A stretch of 64,000 bases of DNA from Paraburkholderia sp. BCC1884 (lineage in GTDB: Bacteria; Pseudomonadota; Gammaproteobacteria; Burkholderiales; Burkholderiaceae). Below the pieces are notes generated by a model, which ran no database searches, was not told where the DNA came from, and worked only from the letters and a program-made list of their open reading frames with translations. This document shows positions 8,458-16,674 of this stretch, piece after piece. Within the stretch, counting starts at the first letter, position 1; every line of letters begins with the position of its first letter. The stretch lies in NCBI RefSeq assembly GCF_900996225.1, contig NZ_CAAJGL010000068.1:1426001-1490000 (forward strand), read 5' to 3'. The position numbers were made by a program, and so were the translations under genes.

Positions 8458-10833
8458 TCAGAACAACTGCTTTTGTCCCGACACCAACGTCGTGAAATCG
8501 TCGCGCAGCAGCGGCAGAATCGCGTCGGCGACCGGCTGCAACTGACGCGTCAGATAGTGCTCGTAATCGATGGCCGAGCGCAGCGTTTCCAACGGCTCGG
8601 GGCCTGCCACCGTCATCACATAGCTGATCCAGCCGCCGTTCTGGTATTGCAGCGGCCGCCCTTGCCGCTGGTTGAACTCGTCGGCCACGCGGGCCGCGCG
8701 CACGTGAGGCGGCACGTTGCGCTCGTACTCGCCGAGCGGTCTGCGCAGGCGCTTGCGATACACGAGCTGATCGTCGAGTTGGCCGTCGAGCGTGGCGCGC
8801 ACGTAGTCGCGAACGTAGTCCTGATAGGGTTGCTGCGTGAAGATGCGGCGATACAGTTCCTGCTGGAATTGCTGCGCGAGCGGCGTCCAGTCCGTGCGCA
8901 CCGTTTCGAGACCTTTGTAGACGATATCTTCTTTACCGTCGGGCAAGACGGTGAGGCCCGCGTAGCGTTTCTTGCTGCCTTCCTCGGCGCCGCGAATCGT
9001 CGGCATGAAAAAGCGCCGGTAGTGCCGCTCGAATTGCAATTCGAGCGCGCTGTCGAGTTGGAAGCGTGTCTGCAGATTGTCCCGCCACCATGCGTTGATA
9101 TGCTCGACGAGCGCGCGGCCGATGCGGCTTGCGTCTTCCTCGCCGTGCGCATGCTTCAACCACACGAAGGTCGAATCCGTGTCGCCGTAGATGACCTCGT
9201 AGCCCTGGCTTTGAATCAGCTCGCGCGTGGTGTGCATGATTTCGTGGCCGCGCATGGTGATCGACGACGCCAGGCGTGGATCGAAAAAGCGGCACCCGGT
9301 CGAGCCCAGCACGCCGTAAAAGGCGTTCATGATGATCTTCAGCGCTTGCGATAAAGGCTGGTTGCGATCGCGCTTCGCGGTCTCGCGCCCTTGCCAGACC
9401 TGCCCGACGATCGACGGCAAACAATGGCGTGTACGTGAAAAACGCGCGCCGAGAAAACCGGGCACCGACTGCGCGTCGCCGGGTTCGAGCATGCCTTCCA
9501 CGAGGCCGACCGGATCGATCAGAAAGGTGCGGATGATCGACGGATACAGGCTCTTGTAATCGAGCACCAGCACGGAATCGTACAGACCCGGCCGCGAATC
9601 CATGACGAAGCCGCCCGGACTCGCTGCGCCGGCCACGTCACCGAGATTCGGCGCGACGTAGCCTTGCCGATGCATGCGCGGCATGTACAGATGGGTGAAC
9701 GCCGCCACCGAGCCGCCGCTGCGATCGGCCGGCAGGCCCGTGACCGACGCGCGCTCCAGCAGAAAGTGCAGCAGTTCGGTCTTCTCGAAGATGCGGGTGA
9801 CGAGCTCGCAGTCCTTGAGGTTGTAGCGTGCGAGCGCGGGCTTGTCCTCGTCGAAGCGGCGCTGGATTTCGTCCATGCGCTGATACGGGTTGTCGATCGC
9901 TTTACCTTCGCCGAGCACCGTGCGCGAGACGTGTTCGAGACTGAACGAGGGGAAGCTCCATGTAGCGGAACGTAGCGCCTCGATGCCGTCGATGATCAGA
10001 CGTCCCGCAGCGCCGGCAAAGTAGTGGTTCTGCTTCATGCCGTGCTCGCGCCATTCCATCACGGTGCCTCCTCGGCCGAGCCGCAACGGGACGCGATATT
10101 GTTCGGCATGCTGCTGCAGCACCCGCAGATCGAACTGTACGAGATTCCAGCCGATGATCGCATCGGGATCGTGCTGCGCCATCCACTTGTTCAGTTTGTC
10201 GAGCAACTGGGCACGCGTGTCGCAGTATTCGAGGTCGAAGTCGAGCGCTTGCGCGTCTGCCGTATTGCCGTTCGGCGGTCCGAGCATATAGACCTGCCGC
10301 TGGCCGCAGCCTTCGAGCGCGATCGAATAAAGCTCGGCGTGGGCGCTGGTTTCGATGTCGAGCGAGACGAGCCTCAATGGCGGCCGATAGCCGGTAGCGG
10401 GCTTGAGTTCACTGTTCAGAAGCGGGCCCTGTTCCTGAGCCTCGCCACCGAACCATACCGGCGCAGTGATGAAACGCTCCATCATGTAGCGTTCGGGCGG
10501 GAAGATATCGGCCTCGTAGACATCCACGCCGCCTTGCTTCAGACGTTTTTCGAAGCCTGTCAGCTGCCGGTATTGCGGACAGTAAAGGCCCATGACGGGC
10601 CGATGCTGGAAGTCGCGCAATTCGAGTGTGCGCAGATCGAGCGGCGCCTCGCGGCGCAGAATCGTTTCGACACGCTCGCGCTGCCCCTCGGGAATGAACG
10701 CCACCGAAGCTTGCGAGCGCAAACGGATGTGACGAGGCCCGCTGTCTGTTGCCAGCCAGAAATCGACTTCCGTGCCGGCGGGCGTGTCCCGCCAATGCCG
10801 GGTCAAGATGAAACCCTGTTCAAGCTCAGTCAA
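8458..10833 (-). CDS. polB: DNA polymerase II (family B)
   Basis: This is a family B polymerase of 791 residues (E. coli Pol II 783). The exonuclease domain has SLDIETS near residue 159 and the IGWNLVQFD block. The polymerase domain has [10 protein letters not shown] near 425, [13 protein letters not shown] near 500 and YGDTDS near 550. All catalytic carboxylates are present, so proofreading and synthesis should both be active. I choose TTG 10833 as start: GAGG sits six bases upstream and the protein then begins just before [12 protein letters not shown], as in the E. coli enzyme. A GTG at 10941 would add 36 residues without homology. Its role is replication restart and translesion synthesis after damage. 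No LexA box was identified by eye upstream. Confidence 0.93.
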   Translation of the reverse strand: MTELEQGFILTRHWRDTPAGTEVDFWLATDSGPRHIRLRSQASVAFIPEGQRERVETILRREAPLDLRTLELRDFQHRPVMGLYCPQYRQLTGFEKRLKQGGVDVYEADIFPPERYMMERFITAPVWFGGEAQEQGPLLNSELKPATGYRPPLRLVSLDIETSAHAELYSIALEGCGQRQVYMLGPPNGNTADAQALDFDLEYCDTRAQLLDKLNKWMAQHDPDAIIGWNLVQFDLRVLQQHAEQYRVPLRLGRGGTVMEWREHGMKQNHYFAGAAGRLIIDGIEALRSATWSFPSFSLEHVSRTVLGEGKAIDNPYQRMDEIQRRFDEDKPALARYNLKDCELVTRIFEKTELLHFLLERASVTGLPADRSGGSVAAFTHLYMPRMHRQGYVAPNLGDVAGAASPGGFVMDSRPGLYDSVLVLDYKSLYPSIIRTFLIDPVGLVEGMLEPGDAQSVPGFLGARFSRTRHCLPSIVGQVWQGRETAKRDRNQPLSQALKIIMNAFYGVLGSTGCRFFDPRLASSITMRGHEIMHTTRELIQSQGYEVIYGDTDSTFVWLKHAHGEEDASRIGRALVEHINAWWRDNLQTRFQLDSALELQFERHYRRFFMPTIRGAEEGSKKRYAGLTVLPDGKEDIVYKGLETVRTDWTPLAQQFQQELYRRIFTQQPYQDYVRDYVRATLDGQLDDQLVYRKRLRRPLGEYERNVPPHVRAARVADEFNQRQGRPLQYQNGGWISYVMTVAGPEPLETLRSAIDYEHYLTRQLQPVADAILPLLRDDFTTLVSGQKQLF

Positions 10834-11057
10834 ACTGCCACCTCTAAAGCGGGCGTGATCGCCTCGTGCGATTTTACCGCCATGCGCTTTGGGTCGTGAC
10901 GCGGCTTCCGAGGGCGGCTTCGTGGCGTTGCGACGGATCACCGCGCGCCTGGCAGGTTAGATGCAGCCTGTTCGCGCAGTCTGTATGATCGCGGAGGGAT
11001 GTTTCCTTCGGCGTAGCAGATGCGCCGGTCAAGTCTACCAAGAGCGGAGTGAACGAT

Positions 11058-11483
11058 ATGACGTTGGGCAAATATGTTCTCGCAGTTGCAGTTGCAGCAA
11101 CCAGTTTCGGTGCCCAGGCGCAAGTCGCCGGCACGCAACCGCTGAGCGTCACCGTCGAGCAGTCCACCGCGTTGCTGAGCGGCTGGAGTGTCAAGAAGAG
11201 CATTCTCGGTAAGGGCGTTTATAACGACCAGAACGAAAAGATCGGTACGGTCCGCGATCTCGTGATCGCACCGGACGGCTCGCTGTCGGCGGCAATCGTC
11301 TCGGCCGGCGGTTTCCTCGGCGTGGCGTCGCATGACGTGGCGGTGCCCATCGCTGCGCTGGATATTCGCGGCGGCAATTTCTATCTGGCCGGCGCAACGA
11401 AAGACGCGTTGAAGGCAACGCCGGAGTTCCAGTACAACAAGGTCCAGGCACCGCCGAAGCCGAAAAAGCTGACGGGCCAGTAA
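11058..11483 (+). CDS. Secreted PRC-barrel domain protein
   Basis: The protein has 141 residues with a signal peptide of about 20 residues ending SFGAQA. A PRC-barrel domain (about 45-115) follows, with the characteristic KGVYNDQNEKIGTVRDLVI strand pair and later VAVPIAALDI. A Pro/Lys tail ends the protein. GGAG eight bases before the ATG at 11058 decides the start over an in-frame GTG three codons earlier. PRC-barrel proteins with signal peptides are common in Burkholderia and are thought to sit in the periplasm; no reaction is known. Two hairpins follow the gene. Confidence 0.85.
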   Translation: MTLGKYVLAVAVAATSFGAQAQVAGTQPLSVTVEQSTALLSGWSVKKSILGKGVYNDQNEKIGTVRDLVIAPDGSLSAAIVSAGGFLGVASHDVAVPIAALDIRGGNFYLAGATKDALKATPEFQYNKVQAPPKPKKLTGQ

Positions 11484-11515
11484 GCCGGGAGAGCGGACCG
11501 AACGGTCGGCTCATC

Positions 11516-11630
11516 GGCTTGCGAAACGCCTCCGGCGGTTCGCAAGCCAAAGAAAAAAGCAGGCGGCGTTCGCGGCGCGAAACGGTTGGCAGACAAACCG
11601 TTTCACGTTTGCAAACGCCGCTTTGTTTTG
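11516..11630 (+). terminator. Double hairpin terminator region behind the PRC-barrel gene
   Basis: Two structures lie in tandem. The first (11516-11548) pairs GGCTTGCGAA with TTCGCAAGCC around a GC-rich inner stem and is followed by an A-rich tract. The second (11563-11630) has an outer stem GCGGCGTT / AACGCCGC enclosing an inner AAACGGTT / AACCGTTT hairpin and ends in TTTGTTTTG. The second is a plausible intrinsic terminator for the plus strand. The region also separates the convergent DUF2891 gene, which ends at 11654. Confidence 0.6.
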
Positions 11631-11653
11631 CTGACGCGCGACTGCGTAACGAA

Positions 11654-12664
11654 TCAGGCTTCCAGAGCCAGCGTGGCGAACGTTCCCAACCAGTGCTCGC
11701 CCATGTAATCGCCGGCCACGTGAGCCAGCGCGCTCTGCAGATGCCGCTCGGCGGAATCGAACAGCACGGTGCGGCGGATATCGCCAGCGGGCAATGCACG
11801 CGCGAGCGAGCGCTGACACCAGGCACGGCTCAGATTGAGGCCGTCGAGGTGGGCAATTTTCCCGTCGGTGCGATCGGTTACGGTCACGGGTTCAAACAGC
11901 GTAGCAGGCATTTTCGCACCGAGATGCGGCAGAAAGCGCCCGAACCAGTCGACGAATTGGGCGGGCGGCAGCACGCGCCGCATCAACTCGGCTTCCATCA
12001 GCGAAGGCGAGAGGAATTCATCGCCGGCGGGTTCCCACGCCTGGCACGCGACGTCGTTCAGGAACCAGCGCTCCGCCGTATTGACGATCAGCGCCTCCAG
12101 CGACTCACGCGAAGTCTGACGCGCAAAATCGAGCGTGAGCGCGAGCGCGAAGGCCATGTTGAAATGCGTGCCCACGCGTAGCGGATAAGTCGCTTTCGGC
12201 AGAAATTCTTCGAAGCGTTCGACGAACGTTTCCGTGAGCGGCGCGAAGGTTTTCTTCCAGCGTACCGCTTCGGAGAGTTTGAGCGAATCGAGTTGTGCGC
12301 CGAGCGCGAGCGCCCAGGCCCATCCATAGGGGCGCTCGAAACCGCGGTTGTGCGGCAGATCGAGATACGCACGCTCACCCGCCACGTTGGCCGCGGTGAA
12401 ATGCTCATGGACCACCGCGACGATGCGTGCCGCTTCGGGCAGCTCGGGAAAGCGCTCCAGCAGATGCAGGATCAGCCAGTAGCCGTGCACGCAGGAGTGC
12501 CAGTCGTAGCTGCCGTAAAAGATCGGATGCAGCACGCGCGGTCCCTGCACGTCTTGCGGACCGGCCAAGGAGTGTGTCAGCTTGTTGGGATATTCACGCG
12601 TGAGATGGGCGAGCGCGAGATTGGCGAATCGGGATGCGAATTCGGGCGTGAGTTGAGCAGTCAT
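11654..12664 (-). CDS. DUF2891 family protein
   Basis: The gene encodes 336 residues. The sequence shows the DUF2891 hallmarks: HPIFYGSYDWHSCVHGYW near residues 46-63, EHFTAANVAGERAY near 87-100 and a GWAWAL helix near 114-119. The repeated helical blocks suggest an alpha/alpha toroid, as in many glycosidase-like proteins, but no reaction has been assigned to the family that I know of. GAGGAGG six bases upstream supports the ATG at 12664. There is no signal peptide, so it is probably cytoplasmic. It is transcribed in the same direction as the protease-nuclease gene upstream, but an AT-rich gap separates them. Confidence 0.88.
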   Translation of the reverse strand: MTAQLTPEFASRFANLALAHLTREYPNKLTHSLAGPQDVQGPRVLHPIFYGSYDWHSCVHGYWLILHLLERFPELPEAARIVAVVHEHFTAANVAGERAYLDLPHNRGFERPYGWAWALALGAQLDSLKLSEAVRWKKTFAPLTETFVERFEEFLPKATYPLRVGTHFNMAFALALTLDFARQTSRESLEALIVNTAERWFLNDVACQAWEPAGDEFLSPSLMEAELMRRVLPPAQFVDWFGRFLPHLGAKMPATLFEPVTVTDRTDGKIAHLDGLNLSRAWCQRSLARALPAGDIRRTVLFDSAERHLQSALAHVAGDYMGEHWLGTFATLALEA

Positions 12665-12756
12665 CGGCGCCTCCTCGAAAGCGTAGTGCGAACAGGTTCG
12701 TCAGTATGGTGTCGACGGTCGACGGTAGTAAAGCGGCCACGAAATCTATCATGATA

Positions 12757-12770
12757 ATTTATCGATAAAT
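12757..12770. repeat. AT-rich gap with a perfect 14-bp palindrome
   Basis: The gap 12665-12892 holds no gene. Its centre (about 12745-12800) is strikingly AT-rich for this replicon and contains the perfect palindrome ATTTATCGATAAAT at 12757-12770. Between 12853 and 12869 is a small hairpin AGGCGC/GCGCCT followed by a T-rich tail on the plus strand. The palindrome lies upstream of the DUF2891 gene and could be an operator in its promoter, but no clear -35/-10 pair is visible. Confidence 0.5.
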
Positions 12771-12892
12771 AGTTGATAAAGTGAATATTGCGGGTAAATG
12801 CGGAGGCGTGTGGCTACCGACCTGCCGGATTGAACCGGGCAGGTCGTGGCAGAGGCGCCCTTCGCGCCTTTATTCCTTATGCCCTTATGCCG

Positions 12893-14878
12893 TCACAGGA
12901 TGATGTCGGCTAGTTTGTCGAGGGGTAAAACCAATGGCTCTCCGCTTCTGAGCGCCTCCCGGCCGGATTCGTTTCTCGCCAGCGGATCAGCGGCGACGTA
13001 TGCACTGAAGTCGTAGCCGGTAGCATCCGCCAGGTCGCTGATCGCCACCTGGAACGTGCGATAGGCGCCGAGCACGAATCCCTCCAGCGCCTCTGCCCGT
13101 GAGCGCTTCTCGAGCAGCTTGCGGATGAGCTGCCCCTGACTCAGCACGTAAGCCGTGGCGTGCAGCGTCTTGTCGCTGGCGTCCAGTGTGGCGACGACTT
13201 TCCAGAATTCGATCGGCACGATTGCGCCATCGATGACGATCTCCTCCTCGTCACCTTCGGGATCGCGCAGCACCGGTCCGGTGAAGACGCAGGCCTGGAA
13301 TCCATGCGTGCGGGCGTTGTCGAGGATGTAGTTCTCGAGTCCTTGCCAGAGCGATTTGTCCTGATTCAGACGGGAGTGCTGGGCAGCGGCGTTGGTGTAG
13401 TGAAACGTATCGTCGTTGGCCTGTTGGGCGTCGCCCGGACTGCCCCAGACCGGGTCTTCGCGTCGCACCATGTGGCCGCGATCGATTTCGGCATCGCGGA
13501 AATTCTGCGCGTTCAACTGGACCGACCTGGGAATACGCTCGTCGGCAAACCACTTGTCGTTGCCCCGTTTCACCCGCACCGAGGCCGCACCGTCGAGATT
13601 GACCGCCGTGATCAGCGGCAGCTTGAGCGCGGCGGAGTACTTGATGCCGAAGTGGGTGTAGCGCAGTTCGTTAGGCTCCGGCGGATTGTCGGCCGGCTCG
13701 GCAAGCCCCGCTGACCAGTGCGCGGGAATGCCTGGCCAGGGCGTGGCCACCGGCTGCGCATCCGGGTGGCTTTTGAGGAAGTCCGTGTCGAGTCCGGCTC
13801 GACCTGCAAAGTAGGCAGCAGGATGGCTGCCGTCTCTTGCCTCTTCGCCTTCGCCCCGCAGCGCGACCGAGACAGGGCGCTGGCCTTTGAGTAGTGCGCC
13901 GATCGTCCTCGCGCTCACGGCGGAGTTGGCCTTGCCGTAGATGCCTGAGAAATGCAGGCCCGCGACCTTGCCGTCTTCGAGGCGGATCACCGGTGAGCCC
14001 GAGTTGCCGCCGAGGCTCGTGCAATCGTAGGTCAGGATGCCGTCGCCGGGCGCCTGAAGAATCTTGCCCGGCGCGAAACGCTTGACCTCGTAAATGTCAC
14101 GGAAATACCGCGCCTGGGCGTCGGCGTCGTTACGGGAATCGTAGGCCGGGTAGCCGATCAGGGCGACCAGTTCCCCCTCGGCGAGCTTGCGCTCGTCTTC
14201 GATCAGACGGAATGCCTCGGGCAGTTCGAAGTCGGCCGTCTCGATCCGCAGCAAGGCCACGTCGGCGGACGTGTCGTCAGCCAGGTATTGGACTCTGGAC
14301 AGTTCGGCCGTGCGACTGTGGTCGATTTTCCTGCTCGCGACCTCTTCACCGAAGTCGATGGCGGCGCCATAGCGGGCCCCCGAGGGCGAACGCATGAAGA
14401 CCGCCGAGCCGTCGGCCTTGCGACGCGCGACGATCCTGGCGACATGGCGATTCGTGACCACCAGCGCGCCCTTGCTCCAGCGCTCGGCGACCCAACCGGT
14501 GCCACCCCATGCCATGTCGTTGTTGTGAAATTCGATGCGTCCGACAGAAGGAATCCATTTCTGGACGCCGAGGATCAAGCCAGGCGTCTGCCGAGGAAGC
14601 TCCGGCATTTTCTGCATGACCACCTTGTCGTTGCGGATGAGCAGCGACGGCCGTCCGACCAGTGCGACGATCGCCTCCATATCGCCGAACGATTGCGTGG
14701 CGGTATCCGCGACAGATCCAAACGATTGTCCCTTCTCCAGCGCGTCGAGGCTGGATTGGGGGAGCGCGTGCATGAGCGAGACAGGAAGCCGCTTATTGGC
14801 TATGGCGTCGCACACGGCGCACTCCATCTCCGGTGTGAGTCTTGCTCGTAGAGCTCTGATCCTTTCCTGGTTGGCCAT
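12893..14878 (-). CDS. Trypsin-like serine protease fused to a DNA/RNA non-specific endonuclease (NucA/NUC family)
   Basis: The protein has 661 residues. An N-terminal helical stretch (1-75) precedes a chymotrypsin-fold protease (about 95-335) with His145 in VVTNRHVA, Asp206 in SADVALL and Ser293 in LGGNSGSPV, a complete triad. A linker leads to a NUC endonuclease (about 400-620) with the DRGHM motif (His469), then TNAAAQHSRLNQ and W..LENY (Asn505 as likely Mg ligand). Both active sites look intact. There is no signal peptide or membrane segment, so a toxic nuclease would be made in the cytoplasm, which suggests control by the protease domain. AAGGA seven bases upstream decides the ATG at 14878; the 40-codon extension is rejected. 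No immunity, sensor or ATPase gene is adjacent. Fusions of these domains are known in effector-like proteins; a defence role is inference. Confidence 0.88.
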   Translation of the reverse strand: MANQERIRALRARLTPEMECAVCDAIANKRLPVSLMHALPQSSLDALEKGQSFGSVADTATQSFGDMEAIVALVGRPSLLIRNDKVVMQKMPELPRQTPGLILGVQKWIPSVGRIEFHNNDMAWGGTGWVAERWSKGALVVTNRHVARIVARRKADGSAVFMRSPSGARYGAAIDFGEEVASRKIDHSRTAELSRVQYLADDTSADVALLRIETADFELPEAFRLIEDERKLAEGELVALIGYPAYDSRNDADAQARYFRDIYEVKRFAPGKILQAPGDGILTYDCTSLGGNSGSPVIRLEDGKVAGLHFSGIYGKANSAVSARTIGALLKGQRPVSVALRGEGEEARDGSHPAAYFAGRAGLDTDFLKSHPDAQPVATPWPGIPAHWSAGLAEPADNPPEPNELRYTHFGIKYSAALKLPLITAVNLDGAASVRVKRGNDKWFADERIPRSVQLNAQNFRDAEIDRGHMVRREDPVWGSPGDAQQANDDTFHYTNAAAQHSRLNQDKSLWQGLENYILDNARTHGFQACVFTGPVLRDPEGDEEEIVIDGAIVPIEFWKVVATLDASDKTLHATAYVLSQGQLIRKLLEKRSRAEALEGFVLGAYRTFQVAISDLADATGYDFSAYVAADPLARNESGREALRSGEPLVLPLDKLADIIL

Positions 14879-15222
14879 GCGGTATTCCTTTGCAGTTCGT
14901 GCTGAAAACACCATCGAAGGTGAAGTGAACTCGCGTACCGATAACGCTCGCCGTGGCACGCTTCCAGCAACTCTGCTGCGACGGCTGTCCCAAAACAAGG
15001 TCCCGCCTCGGGGATGGGAAAATGGATAGTAAGTATTGCTAGGTTTTGCGCGCGTCAGCAGTCGGCTTGAGCGGTTCTACAGGCTTCTTTTCACGATGCG
15101 TGAAATGTTAAAAACGTATTCGTGGCGATCTGAATTGGGCGAGCCAAATTCGTAGAAAGACGCGCGACGATCAGGCGTGATATCTCGAAGTGGCTACGCA
15201 AACTCGCGCGGAGGATAAAGAC

Positions 15223-15285
15223 GTGACGATTCCGAGCGCATCGGCGGAAATCGATCAGCAGGCGAGGAGGGCAGTGAGAGAGTGA
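15223..15285 (+). CDS. Candidate 20-codon ORF with good Shine-Dalgarno
   Basis: The region 14879-15351 has no gene of normal size. On the plus strand GGAGG (15210-15214) sits eight bases before a GTG that opens a 20-codon frame starting MTIPSASAEI and ending in a TGA that overlaps the first base of an intrinsic terminator. The peptide is hydrophilic and ends with ARRAVRE. It could be a small protein, the leader of a short RNA, or the remnant of a longer gene truncated by the terminator. No clear promoter was found upstream of it. Confidence 0.3.
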   Translation: MTIPSASAEIDQQARRAVRE

Positions 15286-15314
15286 CGGGCGAATCGAAAC
15301 GCCCGTCGGGTTTT
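15285..15314 (+). terminator. Intrinsic terminator directly behind the 20-codon ORF
   Basis: ACGGGCG (15285-15291) and CGCCCGT (15300-15306) form a perfect 7-bp stem with an 8-base loop, followed by CGGGTTTT. The T-run is on the plus strand only, so it is not the terminator of the convergent puuB gene, which ends at 15352. Apart from the 20-codon ORF no plus-strand gene leads into it. Confidence 0.65.
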
Positions 15315-15351
15315 CAAGTGGTGTAGCTTTACCTCAGGGCATTGCGACGAA

Positions 15352-16674
15352 TTAGAACAACTCCAGAATCCGGTGATACAACATCCCGAGTTCCAGCGCC
15401 GGCCCGCGCAATGCCGGTCCACCCGGAAAACGCGCATGCCGCAGCCGCGCGAACAAATCAAAGGCCGCCGTTTCGCCGGCCATCGCTTTCGCCACGACAC
15501 GCCCGGCGATTCCCGTCAATGCCACGCCGTGCCCCGAAAAGCCCTGCACGTAGAAGTAGTTTGGATCGATCGATCCAAAATCCGGCGCGCGATTACGCGT
15601 CACGTCGACAAAGCCGCCCCATGCATAGTCGATCTTCACATCGCCGAGTTGTGGAAACACACCGACCATGCGTTGACGAATCTCCTCACCGAGTTGCACC
15701 GGCGACGCGCCCGTCGAACTCGCGCGTCCGCCGAACAGCAAACGATGGTCCGCCGACAAACGGAAATAGTCGAGGAAGAAGTTGTTGTCGCAGATCGCCT
15801 CGCGTCCGTGGATCAACGCATCCGCGCGCGCTTTGCCGAGCGGTTCGGTCGCGACGATATACGAAGCAATCGGCGCGATGCGTGCCGCGATCGGCGCGGG
15901 CAATACGTCACCAAGGGTCGCGTTGCCACAGGCCGCGACGAAACGGCAGCGTACCTCGCCGCGCGCTGTTCGCACGACAGGCCGCGCGCCGCGCTCGACG
16001 TCGATCACACGAGAATGGGCAAAGAGCTGCGCGCCTTCGCGACGCGCTGCGTCGGCGAGGCCGAGGCAATACTTGAGCGGATGAAGATGGCGGGAAAAGG
16101 GATCGTAGACGCCGGCGAGGTAGCGCTTCGACGCGATACGTGAGCGTATTTCGTCGGTATCGAGCCAGGAGAGCTTCGTATAACCCCAACGCTGGCTGGC
16201 CGACTCCATCCACGAACGCAAATCCGGCACGCGTTTGGGTTTGGTCGCAACCGTCAGATACCCTGCAGTGAAGTCGCAATCGATGCCGTAGCGTTCGATG
16301 CGCTCACGCACCAGCCCCACGCCTTCGACCGACATGGCCCACGCCGCGCGCGCGCCATCGAGTCCGAGCTGGCGCTCCATGATCTCGTCTTTCGCGAAGC
16401 CGACGAGCGTTTGCCCGCCGTTACGGCCCGATGCGCCCCAGCCCGGCCGATGCGCGTCGAGCACGATCACCGACAAGCCACGCGCCCGGCATTCCAGCGC
16501 CACCGACAAGCCGGCAAAACCCGCGCCGATCACACAAACGTCGGCCTCGAACGATCCTTCGAGTGAAGGATCGTCGACGTGCGGACGCGCTACGCTCGCT
16601 TCGTAATAGGAGTTGGCAATCAGCGCATCGGCGCGCTGATCGAGGGTGTTGAAGCCGGAAGTCGGAGCGTTCAT
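15352..16674 (-). CDS. puuB: Gamma-glutamylputrescine oxidase-type FAD oxidoreductase (second paralogue)
   Basis: This is a DAO-family flavoprotein of 440 residues. The Rossmann dinucleotide fold VCVIGAGFAGLS lies near residue 47 and the flavin-proximal GWGASGRNGGQ near 80. The C-terminal GFVDVTRNRAPDFG and QGFSGHGV blocks are typical of PuuB/OrdL enzymes. It would oxidise gamma-Glu-putrescine to gamma-glutamyl-aminobutyraldehyde with O2. Its ATG (16674-16672) overlaps the TGA of the upstream paralogue by one base, so the two are translationally coupled. It is the last gene of the polyamine operon. The 90-codon upstream extension in the same frame is rejected. The pair may differ in substrate (putrescine versus other diamines or spermidine). 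Confidence 0.87.
   Translation of the reverse strand: MNAPTSGFNTLDQRADALIANSYYEASVARPHVDDPSLEGSFEADVCVIGAGFAGLSVALECRARGLSVIVLDAHRPGWGASGRNGGQTLVGFAKDEIMERQLGLDGARAAWAMSVEGVGLVRERIERYGIDCDFTAGYLTVATKPKRVPDLRSWMESASQRWGYTKLSWLDTDEIRSRIASKRYLAGVYDPFSRHLHPLKYCLGLADAARREGAQLFAHSRVIDVERGARPVVRTARGEVRCRFVAACGNATLGDVLPAPIAARIAPIASYIVATEPLGKARADALIHGREAICDNNFFLDYFRLSADHRLLFGGRASSTGASPVQLGEEIRQRMVGVFPQLGDVKIDYAWGGFVDVTRNRAPDFGSIDPNYFYVQGFSGHGVALTGIAGRVVAKAMAGETAAFDLFARLRHARFPGGPALRGPALELGMLYHRILELF

Noticed and set aside
12893..14878. Periplasmic DegP/HtrA-type protease explanation for the protease-nuclease fusion
   Set aside because: No PDZ domain or signal peptide, and the C-terminal DRGH nuclease motifs are clear.
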